Assembly: GCA_041567315.1 (NCBI GenBank)
Contig: JBFGCA010000016.1
Coordinates: forward strand, 1 to 56,870
Source of the DNA: JBFGCA01 sp041567315
GTDB lineage: Bacteria > Acidobacteriota > Thermoanaerobaculia > Multivoradales > JAHEKO01
Length of the DNA: 56,870 nucleotides
Reading direction: 5' to 3'
Within the stretch, counting starts at the first letter, position 1. Each line of letters begins with the position of its first letter. A program made the translations under genes and the position numbers. The notes under the pieces are model-generated. The model was not told the origin of the DNA and did not search any database. It saw nothing but the letters and a program-made list of their open reading frames with translations. Positions 43,403 through 51,095 of the stretch are shown here, piece after piece.

Positions 43403-45277
43403 ATGGGACTCGACCGCCCCCGGCGCGGTGACCGCCGCGGCGCCAGGAACCGACTGGCGGTGGTCGCACTGTGGCCGCTCGCGGTGGCGCTGGGCGTTCC
43501 GGCGGCGGCGCCGGCCGAGACTGCGATGCCGGCCGAGATTGGGGTGCCGGCGGTTCGCGACGCCATCGAGGTGCGGCTGACCGAGCTGGAGGTCGAGGTC
43601 AGCGACCGCGGCGGACGGCCGCTCACCGGTCTCGAGCGGGAGCAGTTCGAGCTGCGGCTCGACGGCCGGCGGGTGGCGGTCACGCATTTCGTCCCGGCGC
43701 GGCCGGCGGACGAGGCCGCGGGTGAATCGGTGGCAGAAGCCATGGGCGGTGCTGCGCCCGGAGGCGCGCCGTCCGCGCGGGCGACTCCCGACCGGGGTCC
43801 GCGCTCGCTGCTGGTCTACGTCGAGCGCGCCTTTCTCGAGCCGGGCGACCTGGCGCCGGCGGCACCGGCGCTCGCCGGGTTCCTCGAGCGCCTGCCCGCC
43901 GGCGACCGGGTCTGGGTGGCCGACAGCGACCAGACGCTGACCCTGCACGGCCCGTTCGACGGAGTCGAGGCCGCCGCGGCGCTGACCGCCGTGCTGTCCG
44001 AGCCCGGCCACGGCCGGCTGGGGACCGAGTTCGAGGCCATCCTGCGGGGCATCGAGCGGGCCTCCGAGGAGGGCATGTTCTACATGCCGGCCCGCGACCG
44101 CGCCGCCGCGCCGCGGGCGCTGCTGTCGCAGATCGGCGCCTTCGCCGCCCAGGCCCACCGCGACCTGCGCGCGGCGGCCGGCCGGCTGCGACTGGCGGTG
44201 GAGGCCATGGCCGGGCTGGAGGGCCGGCGCGAGGTGCTCTTCGTCGGCCGGCTGCCGGTGGCGGCGGGGCGGTCGCTGGTCGGTGCCTGGCAGCAGGCGC
44301 TGGGCCGCTTCTCGGCCTTCTCGGCGGCGGCCACGGGACCGGGGCCGGGGGCCGGCGCCAGCGGCACGGCGGGGAGCGCCGCCGAGCCGGCGGTGATCGA
44401 CCTCAGCGCCTCGCCCGACGAGCTCGACGCCGGGCGGCTGTTCGACGAGGTCGCCGCCCGCGGCGCCCAGCTCGGGGTGATGCTCCATGCCGTCGACGCG
44501 GTTGGCGGGCGTCCGGGCGCGGCGCGGGCCACCGCTGGTGGCGGTGGTGCGCTGTCGCTCGGCGGCTCGACGGCGACCGGCGCGGCGAGTGAGGCGGACA
44601 GCGGCCTCCACGACTCCGACGGCCTGCGGCGGCTGGCCGAGGGCACCGGCGGGCTGTACCTGCCCGCCGGCTCGCTGGCCGTCGATCTGGCGCGGGTGGC
44701 CGGCGGGCGGGCCGGCCTCTACCGGCTCGGCTTCGAGCCTCCGGCCGGCGAGGAGGGCAGCGTCTACCGGGTCGAGGTCAAGGTCCGGGGGCAGCGGCGG
44801 GCGGCGCTGCGCTACCGGCGGCATCACCAGGTGCAGGGTCCGGCGGTCGAGGCCGCCGAGCGGCTGAAGGCGGCGCTGCTGCTGGGCGCTACCGTCAATC
44901 CGCTGGATGCCGAGCTCGAGGTGGGCCAGGCGGTCCCGGCGGCGGACGGTCCGCGGCTGGCGGTCAAGGTGCGAGTGCCGTTCGCGCGGCTGGCGCTGGT
45001 CGCCGACGGCCGCTTCCACGGCGGGCGCCTGTCGCTGTTCGCGGCGGCGCACGGTCCGGAGCGACCGGCCGCGGCGGTGTGGACGGCGGCGCTGCCGGTG
45101 CGGGTCGCCAACGAGGAGCTGTTCACCGCGCTCGGCCGCTGGGTGGAGGGCGCCCTCGAGGTGCCGGTCGATCCGGGGGCACGGGCGCTGGCGGTGGGCA
45201 TCCGCGACGACATCGGCGGGGTGCTCTCGGTGCTGCTGGCGCCGGCGCCGGCCGGCCGGCCGGCGGGCTCGCCGTGA
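43403..45277 (+). CDS. Exported VWFA-related protein lacking a MIDAS site
   Basis: 624 aa. A basic N-terminus and signal peptide (NRLAVVALWPLAVALGVPAAAPAE), then IEVRLTELEVEVSDRGGRPLTGLEREQFELRLDGRRV, the entry sequence of the acidobacterial VWFA-related family. The VWA-like domain reads RSLLVYVERAFLEPGD where a DxSxS metal site is usual, so metal-dependent adhesion is unlikely. GGALSLGGSTATGAASEAD and other Gly/Ala stretches interrupt the domain. The ATG at 43403 precedes the signal peptide; an upstream ATG (43340) overlaps a TATGCT -10-like site. First gene of a three-gene run (next start GTG overlaps its stop by four bases). Confidence 0.75.
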   Translation: MGLDRPRRGDRRGARNRLAVVALWPLAVALGVPAAAPAETAMPAEIGVPAVRDAIEVRLTELEVEVSDRGGRPLTGLEREQFELRLDGRRVAVTHFVPARPADEAAGESVAEAMGGAAPGGAPSARATPDRGPRSLLVYVERAFLEPGDLAPAAPALAGFLERLPAGDRVWVADSDQTLTLHGPFDGVEAAAALTAVLSEPGHGRLGTEFEAILRGIERASEEGMFYMPARDRAAAPRALLSQIGAFAAQAHRDLRAAAGRLRLAVEAMAGLEGRREVLFVGRLPVAAGRSLVGAWQQALGRFSAFSAAATGPGPGAGASGTAGSAAEPAVIDLSASPDELDAGRLFDEVAARGAQLGVMLHAVDAVGGRPGAARATAGGGGALSLGGSTATGAASEADSGLHDSDGLRRLAEGTGGLYLPAGSLAVDLARVAGGRAGLYRLGFEPPAGEEGSVYRVEVKVRGQRRAALRYRRHHQVQGPAVEAAERLKAALLLGATVNPLDAELEVGQAVPAADGPRLAVKVRVPFARLALVADGRFHGGRLSLFAAAHGPERPAAAVWTAALPVRVANEELFTALGRWVEGALEVPVDPGARALAVGIRDDIGGVLSVLLAPAPAGRPAGSP

Positions 45278-47523
45278 ACGGCCACCGCCGGCCGGTGGTG
45301 CCGCGCCCTGGTGCCCGGTGGCTGGTGATGGGTCTTTTCCTGGTGCTGGCGATGGCGGTTCCGGCCGCTGCCGACCCGGTGGCCGTGGCGCAGCGGCGGG
45401 CGGTGGTGCGGGCGCTCGAAGCGGCGTTGATGGTCAGCGGCCAGGAGGGCGGCGCCATCCGCATGGCGGTGTGGGCGGCGGCGCTGCCGGTCGCCGACGG
45501 CTCGTGGCGGCTGCGGGTGGTCACCGAGATCGAGGGTCCGCCCCTGGCCGAATCGGGAACCGCGGCCGGCCCGGACGCCGCCGTCGACCTCTTCCTCTAC
45601 GTCCTGGGGGACGGAAACGAAGTGGTCCGGGCCGAAGCCCTGCACTGGGACCTCGAAGAAGAGGACCACCGGGAGCGGGTGGCCGAGACCGGGCTGAGGG
45701 TGCCGCTCGCCCTCGAGCTGCCGCCGGGCGACTACGTGCTCCGGCTGCTGGCGCGGGCGGCCGGCGGCGCGTTCGGGGTCCGCAGCGTGCGGGTCTCGGT
45801 GCCCGAGGAGGCCTCCGCGGCCGCGGTGCTGCCGCCGCTCCTGGCCGGTGACGACGCGGGCTGGCTGCTGGGCTTGCCGCCGCCCGCGCCCGCCGCGCGA
45901 GCTGGAGGCGGCCGGGCGGAGGAGGGCCGATCCGGAGCGGGCCGGACCGAGGGGAAGCGAGCACGATCGGCGGGCTCGCACCCGGGGGTGCCCGGCCAGG
46001 CCGACGAGCGCGTCGCGCTCGCTCTCGATGGGGGCGCCGTCCTGCCGTCGGCGCTGCCGGTGCTCCGGGCCGGCGAGCCGCGGAGCGGTTTCCTGCTCAC
46101 CCGTCGCCGTGATCTCGAAGGGGTGAGCGCCAGCCTGCTCGTCAAGCACAACGAGCTGGGCGTGGTGGAGCGCCGCGAGCTGACCGGCGCCCGGCCGGTG
46201 ACGTCGCCCTTCGCGGGGCACGCCGTTCTCGCCTTCACCTTCGATGCCGCGGGTCTCGAGCCCGGGGCCTACTCGACGGTGGCCGAGCTGACCGGCCCGG
46301 GCGCCGAGCCGCTGCGCTCGGAGCCGGTGGTGTGGATCGTCGCCGGGGCCGACGACCCCGTGGTGTGGACGCGGCTCGACGCCGGCCGGCTCGGCCCGGC
46401 GCGGTCGGAGGAGGCGCGCCTCGCGCCCGCCCGCCCGGAGCTGCCCGGTGATCCGGGCGGAGAGCGGCCCATCGACCGGCCGGCGGTCCCGAAGCTCTCG
46501 GTGGACCAGCTGGTCGCGGAACTCGAGGGCGGCTACCGCGCGGCGCTGCTGCGGTGGGTGGAGGGCGATCGTGCGGAGGCGCTCGGCCGGCTGCGCGAGC
46601 TGGAGGAGACGGTCGTGGCCGACCCGGCGGGAGCCCTCGCCGTGCTCGAAGAGGCCGAGGCGGCGCTGGTGGAGCGACTGGCCGCCGGCGGTTGGGAGCG
46701 GCTGCTACCGGCCGTCGAGCTGCACGGCGAGGCGGCCGACGCCTACCGCCGCGACCGCCGGTTCGCCCTCGCCGCGCACGCCACGCGGCTCGCCGGCCGG
46801 CTGGCCGAGCGCTACGCGAGGGCGCTCGGCACCGCCGAGGCCGCGCGCGATGCCGCCGACGCTCTCGCCCTGCTGGCCGGCTCGCTGCAGAGGGCGGGCA
46901 TGCCGGCCGCCGCTAGCGGCTGGTTCGAGCGCAGCCTGACGGTCGATGGCGCCCACCCGGCGGCGCTCCTGGGGCTGGCGGCGATCCACGAGCGGTTCGG
47001 GCGCTACCCGAGGGCGGTGGCGCTGCTCGAGCGGCTGGCCGAGCTCGGCTCCGCGGGTCCGGAGGCCGAGCTGCGGCGGGCCATCAACCGTGGCCGGCTG
47101 CCCGGCCGCCCGCCGGACACGCCGACGCTCGAGCGGCTCGCGGCGGCCGCCGAACCGACCTGGGTAGCGGTCGTCGCCACCCAGGAGGTGGCGCGCCTCG
47201 AGATCGCGGCCGGCGACCTGCCGGGGGCCGAAACCCGGCTGGTCGCGGCGCTCGATCGCTGGCCGGCCGAGCCGGCCCTGATCGTGCTGCTCGCCAACCT
47301 CCTCGACCGGCAGGGGCGGCCGCGCGAGGCCTCCCGGCGGCTCGCCGAACTGGCGCCGGCCGGCGCGGCGCCCGCGGGAAGCGAGTCGGCGCGCTCGCGC
47401 TACAACCGCTGGCCGGAGGCGGCGCTGACGGCGGCCGAGCGGTCCTTCCGCCGCCACTCGGCGGGCCGGCTGGCCGCCCTGCGCGATCTGCTGGCCGGCC
47501 ATGCGCCCCTGGCCGGGAGCTGA
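45274..47523 (+). CDS. Exported TPR-containing protein, unknown
   Basis: 749 aa. Signal peptide WLVMGLFLVLAMAVPAAA cut near residue 34. The N-terminal half is beta-rich with no clear family. A middle stretch (about 205-240) is Gly/Arg/Glu-rich with weaker codon bias. The C-terminal part has helix pairs of the TPR type (AASGWFERSLTVDGAHPAALLGLAAIHERFGRYPRAVALLERL; then RLVAALDRWPAEPALIVLLANLLDRQGRPREASRRL), which commonly bind other proteins. GTG at 45274 overlaps the preceding VWFA-related gene, and the third gene starts three bases after its stop, so the three are coexpressed. Possibly a scaffold for the VWA proteins. Confidence 0.78.
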   Translation: MNGHRRPVVPRPGARWLVMGLFLVLAMAVPAAADPVAVAQRRAVVRALEAALMVSGQEGGAIRMAVWAAALPVADGSWRLRVVTEIEGPPLAESGTAAGPDAAVDLFLYVLGDGNEVVRAEALHWDLEEEDHRERVAETGLRVPLALELPPGDYVLRLLARAAGGAFGVRSVRVSVPEEASAAAVLPPLLAGDDAGWLLGLPPPAPAARAGGGRAEEGRSGAGRTEGKRARSAGSHPGVPGQADERVALALDGGAVLPSALPVLRAGEPRSGFLLTRRRDLEGVSASLLVKHNELGVVERRELTGARPVTSPFAGHAVLAFTFDAAGLEPGAYSTVAELTGPGAEPLRSEPVVWIVAGADDPVVWTRLDAGRLGPARSEEARLAPARPELPGDPGGERPIDRPAVPKLSVDQLVAELEGGYRAALLRWVEGDRAEALGRLRELEETVVADPAGALAVLEEAEAALVERLAAGGWERLLPAVELHGEAADAYRRDRRFALAAHATRLAGRLAERYARALGTAEAARDAADALALLAGSLQRAGMPAAASGWFERSLTVDGAHPAALLGLAAIHERFGRYPRAVALLERLAELGSAGPEAELRRAINRGRLPGRPPDTPTLERLAAAAEPTWVAVVATQEVARLEIAAGDLPGAETRLVAALDRWPAEPALIVLLANLLDRQGRPREASRRLAELAPAGAAPAGSESARSRYNRWPEAALTAAERSFRRHSAGRLAALRDLLAGHAPLAGS

Positions 47524-47526
47524 ACC

Positions 47527-48948
47527 GTGCGAAGCCCAGGCTGCCGCATGCCCTTGCCCTCCACGGGCGTGCCGGTCCCCCCGGGACCGGACGCGGCTGC
47601 CGCGGGTCGAGTGACGGGCAGGGAGAAAGCAATTGCCGGTGGCCGCAAGCCCGTCGGTGCCGATCCGAGGTCGAGAAGCGGCAGCGTGCCCGACAGTCCA
47701 GCCTCGCCGTCGAACCGGCAGGCAAGGTGGTTCTACCTGATGCTCTTCGGCGTGATGCCGGCAGTGGCGCTGCTGGCCGCGACCGCGGCTGCCCGCGCTC
47801 CGGGGGAGGGTGATACCGGATCCCCGGCACGATCGTTGCCGGCGGATGGGGCGCTCGACCTCCGCATCGTCAGCCCAGCCCCCGGCCGGCCGGTCTTCGG
47901 TGAGGTGGAGATCGTCGTCGAGGTGCTCTCCGATTCGCCGCGGCGGGTGGTGTTCCTGGTCGACGGACGGCGGGTGGGCGAGCGGACGGCGCCGCCCTTT
48001 CGCCTCACGGCCGACGTCGGCGCCGAGAACCGCGCCCACCGTTTCGAGGTGGTGGCCGAGGCCGCCGGCGGCGTCACGGTGCGCCGGGTGGTCGAGACGC
48101 CGGCGATCTCGATCGACCTCGAGGTCGACGTCGAGCTGCGGCAGCTCTACGTGACGGTCACCCGCGGCGGGCAGCCGGCGCTCGATCTCGGGGCCGGCGA
48201 CTTCGCGGTCTTGGACCAGGGCGAGCGCCAGCGGCTGGTCACTTTCGAGCGCGGCGACGTGCCGTTCACCGCCTTGCTGCTGGTCGACGCCAGCGAGAGC
48301 ATGCGCGGCGGGCGGCTCGAGTCGGCGCTCGCCGGGGTGGAGGCCTTTGCCGCCGGGCTCAGGCCGTTCGACCAGGCGCGGGTGGTGCTGTTCGCCGACC
48401 GGCTGCGCCACGCCACCCCGTTCACCAGCTTCCCCGAGCTGCTGACCGCCGGGCTGCCGGGCTTCGGCCCCGCCGGCGGCACGGCGCTCAACGACCATCT
48501 CTACGTCGCCCTCAAGCAGCTCGAGGAGCGGCAGGGGCGACGGCTGGTGGTGGTGCTCTCGGACGGCGTCGACGTCTCCAGCGTCCTCGCCATGGCCGAC
48601 CTGCTGCCGGTGGCCCGGCGCGGCAGCGCGCTGGTCTACTGGATCCGGCCCGGGCCGGCCGAGCCCGACGGCGGCAGCTCCTCGGCCTGGCGCAACGCCG
48701 GCGCCCACCGCCGCGAGCGCCAGCTTCTCGAGCGGCTGGTGACCGAGAGCGGTGGCCGCATCCTGCCCATCGGGAGCGCCGCCGAGGCCCCCGGCGCTTT
48801 CGCCCGGGTGCTCCAGGAGGTGCGCGACCAGTACGTGCTGGGCTACTACCCGAGCCGGCGCCTCGGCGACGGCTCCTGGCACCGGGTGGCGGTGCGGGTG
48901 CCCACCGGCCACCGCGCCCGCACCCGCCGCGGCTACGTGGACCTCTGA
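47527..48948 (+). CDS. Exported acidobacterial VWFA-related protein with intact MIDAS
   Basis: 473 aa if the GTG at 47527 is used. The first ~65 residues have weak codon bias, so a later GTG (47686, starting PDSPASPSNRQ) is an alternative. A membrane/signal segment (YLMLFGVMPAVALLAATAA) is followed by a beta domain (LRIVSPAPGRPVFGEVEIVVEVL) and a VWA-type domain with ALLLVDASESMRGGR (DxSxS intact), VVVLSDGVDVS and GGTALNDHLYVAL. The end (VLQEVRDQYVLGYYPSRRLGDGSWHRVAVRV) is characteristic of the acidobacterial VWFA-related family. Last gene of the three-gene run, and the only one of its two VWA members with an intact metal site. Confidence 0.85.
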   Translation: MRSPGCRMPLPSTGVPVPPGPDAAAAGRVTGREKAIAGGRKPVGADPRSRSGSVPDSPASPSNRQARWFYLMLFGVMPAVALLAATAAARAPGEGDTGSPARSLPADGALDLRIVSPAPGRPVFGEVEIVVEVLSDSPRRVVFLVDGRRVGERTAPPFRLTADVGAENRAHRFEVVAEAAGGVTVRRVVETPAISIDLEVDVELRQLYVTVTRGGQPALDLGAGDFAVLDQGERQRLVTFERGDVPFTALLLVDASESMRGGRLESALAGVEAFAAGLRPFDQARVVLFADRLRHATPFTSFPELLTAGLPGFGPAGGTALNDHLYVALKQLEERQGRRLVVVLSDGVDVSSVLAMADLLPVARRGSALVYWIRPGPAEPDGGSSSAWRNAGAHRRERQLLERLVTESGGRILPIGSAAEAPGAFARVLQEVRDQYVLGYYPSRRLGDGSWHRVAVRVPTGHRARTRRGYVDL

Positions 48949-49006
48949 CGCTGCTCGTGCGGGAGACCGGCATTCGGCCGGAGAGGTGTCCCTCCCTACG
49001 CCGGAA

Positions 49007-49038
49007 GGGGACAGGCACCTTTCGAAGTGCCTGTCCCC
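49007..49038. repeat. REP-like perfect palindrome
   Basis: GGGGACAGGCAC (49007-49018) and GTGCCTGTCCCC (49027-49038) form a perfect 12-bp inverted repeat around CTTTCGAA, itself containing a TTCGAA palindrome. The arm GGGGACAGGCACC recurs as a REP-like element in many environmental genomes and is associated in several with RAYT/Y1 transposases. It lies between convergent genes, where it could also act as a bidirectional terminator. Only this copy is in the window. Confidence 0.7.
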
Positions 49039-49090
49039 TGGGGCGGGAGGACGAGGTGCCCGTCCGAGCTTGCCGCTCGACGGCTCGCCT

Positions 49091-50056
49091 TCAGGGCCGG
49101 TAGTCGGCGATCACCGGGGCCGAGCAGGTGCCGGTGCGGGCGTTGTCGCGCTGGTCCTCGATGCCGGTCGCCGTGCCGAGGTAGCCCACCTCGGGGTTCG
49201 AGAAGTAGGGCAGGCGGGTACAGCTACCGCTGTTGCAGGCGTTGTAGGACATCACGGTTCGATAGGACTGGCGGAGCAGGCCGACGGCGGAGACGTCACC
49301 GTTCGAGCCGTAGAGCACCTGCACCGAGCCGTCCTTGCCGCCGCCGTGGTCCCAGAGGTCCACCTCCTCGAAGCGGACGACCTCGAAGCGGACGTTCATC
49401 TCGCTGTTGCCGAAGGCGTCGTTGGCCCAGTCGACGGCGTTCTGGATCTTGTTCTCGATCTTGTTGCGCCCGCCTTGCTGCTTGCGCGCCTTCTTGGTGT
49501 AGACCGCGAGCAGGTCGATCCTGGTGGTGTGGCTCTCCGAGCCGGGGCACTCCTCGCCGCTCGTCCACCGGGGCAGGGCCAGCGCCGGCCCCGGCTCGAC
49601 CCCGCACTCGGGCAGGCGGCCGAACTCGACCGTCTCCAGCCACAGGCCGTCGGCCCGCGGCTCGAGCTGGTAGGTGGCGCCGGGGGCGTAGATCAGGCCC
49701 GAGACGTCGTCGCCGGTGAGGGTCAGGATCACCGGCCCGCCGCCGGGCTCGAGCCGCCCGTGCCAGGCGAGGTCGAGGCGGCCGCGCCGCTCGACCCGGG
49801 TGCGCCGCGCCTGGTAGCGCCGCCCGTCGGGCAGCACGAAGGTCAGCAGCTCGGGCTCGCGGTCGAGCTGCCAGGTGTCGATCTCCACCCGCTGCGAGGC
49901 CACCACTCCCTCGTCGATCGGCAGCGTCGCGCGCGGCTCGCCCAGCCGGAACAGATCGCTCAGCCACTGGGCGCCGGCCGCCGGCGCCAGCGCCAGCCAG
50001 CCACAGAGCACGGCCAGCCCGGCTCGTTTCATCAGTCGTCGGTAGCTCCGGTTCAT
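49091..50056 (-). pseudogene. Exported reprolysin-like metalloprotease missing its zinc-site segment
   Basis: 321 aa, uninterrupted. Signal peptide (GLAVLCGWLALAPAAGAQ) and a beta-rich pro-domain are followed by TRIDLLAVYTKKARKQQGG..KIENKIQNAVDWANDAF...NVRFEVVRFEEVDL, the opening of reprolysin-like M12B peptidases. YRTVMSYNACNSGSCTRLPYFSNPEVGYLG, normally found after the catalytic site, follows only about 35 residues later. The roughly 100 residues that should hold the HExxHxxGxxH zinc site are absent, with no frameshift. Either a decayed deletion allele or a recruited non-enzymatic form. ATG at 50056 has GGGGGAGG upstream; an internal M at 50098 upstream is not needed. Labelled pseudogene because the family activity cannot be present. 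Confidence 0.7.
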
Positions 50057-51053
50057 GACCTCCCCCTTTCGAGCGGTTGCGGATGCCGTCAGCGGCATTC
50101 AGCAGGAGGACTGTCGCGACCCGGGCCGGTATCTCACCTCGACAGGCACACCCCCGGTTGTCCATCATGGTGATGTAGTCTGCGGGCCGCACAATGAGAC
50201 TCAGGGTTGGCCACATCTGAGCACCGACGACCCGGGCGTCTGGCGGCAGCGTTTCGACGTCCGCGCCTACGAGCTGGACGGGCGGGGGCGGCTGTCGGTG
50301 CCGACGCTGTGCAACTACCTGCAGGAGACGGCGGGGCGGCACGCCGACCGGCTCGGGGTGTCGATCTTCGATCTCGAGCCGCGCGGTCTGACCTGGGTGC
50401 TGGCGCGGCTGCACGTCCGGCTGGTGGAGCTGCCGGGCTGGCAGGGTCCGGTCGAGGTGGAGACCTGGCCGTCGGGCTCTCGCGGCTACTACGCCACCCG
50501 CGACTTCCTGGCCCTCGACGCCGAAGGCGCGGAAGTGGCGCGCGCCACCAGCCTGTGGTTGGTGCTGGACCGCGAGCGGCGGCGGCCGGTGCGGCTGCCG
50601 CGCGACGTGGCGGCCCTGCCGGTGCCGCGGCGGCCGCGGGCCCTGCCCGGTCCGTCGCTCCAGCTCCCGCGGCTCGAGCGCCCGGGTCCCGGGCGGAGCT
50701 TCGCGGTCCGCCGCCGCGACCTCGACGTCAACGCCCACGTCAACCACGTGCGCTACCTGGAATGGGCTCTCGAGGCGCTGCCGCCGAGCTTCGCCGACGG
50801 CCACCGGCCGCGCGAGCTCGAGGCCGACTTCCGCAGCGAGCTGCACTACAGCCAGAGCGTGATGGTCCAGGCCGGCGAGCCGCGGACGGCGGACGGGCAG
50901 ACCGAGCTGCGCTTCCTGTTGACGGTCGAGGGCCAGACCGCCGAGAAAGAGGCCGAGGCGGCCCGCCTGTGCTTCCGGTGGGCCTCGGAGGTCGAGAGTC
51001 CTGTAAGCGCCGACCCTGGCGCCTCGTCGGCGGACACTCCGCCGGAGGAGTGA
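50055..51053 (+). CDS. Acyl-ACP thioesterase (FatA-like); start uncertain
   Basis: Double hot-dog thioesterase that releases fatty acids from acyl carrier protein. VWRQRFDVRAYELDGRGRLSVPTLCNYLQETAGRHADRLGVS is the family N-terminal hot-dog, and RRRDLDVNAHVNHVRYLEWALE (about residue 224 from 50055) supplies the catalytic Asn/His pair of the second. Homology begins near 50232. The only usual start upstream is the ATG at 50055, which overlaps the divergent gene's ATG in one CATG and leaves no room for a ribosome site; bases 50055-50216 have no coding bias. A start near CTG 50217 is more likely biologically. The family is about 250-280 aa long, fitting a start near 50217. Confidence 0.85.
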   Translation: MTSPFRAVADAVSGIQQEDCRDPGRYLTSTGTPPVVHHGDVVCGPHNETQGWPHLSTDDPGVWRQRFDVRAYELDGRGRLSVPTLCNYLQETAGRHADRLGVSIFDLEPRGLTWVLARLHVRLVELPGWQGPVEVETWPSGSRGYYATRDFLALDAEGAEVARATSLWLVLDRERRRPVRLPRDVAALPVPRRPRALPGPSLQLPRLERPGPGRSFAVRRRDLDVNAHVNHVRYLEWALEALPPSFADGHRPRELEADFRSELHYSQSVMVQAGEPRTADGQTELRFLLTVEGQTAEKEAEAARLCFRWASEVESPVSADPGASSADTPPEE

Positions 51054-51095
51054 CCGACCAATCGGCCGCTCACCGCCGAGTGCGTCGCCCGGCCT

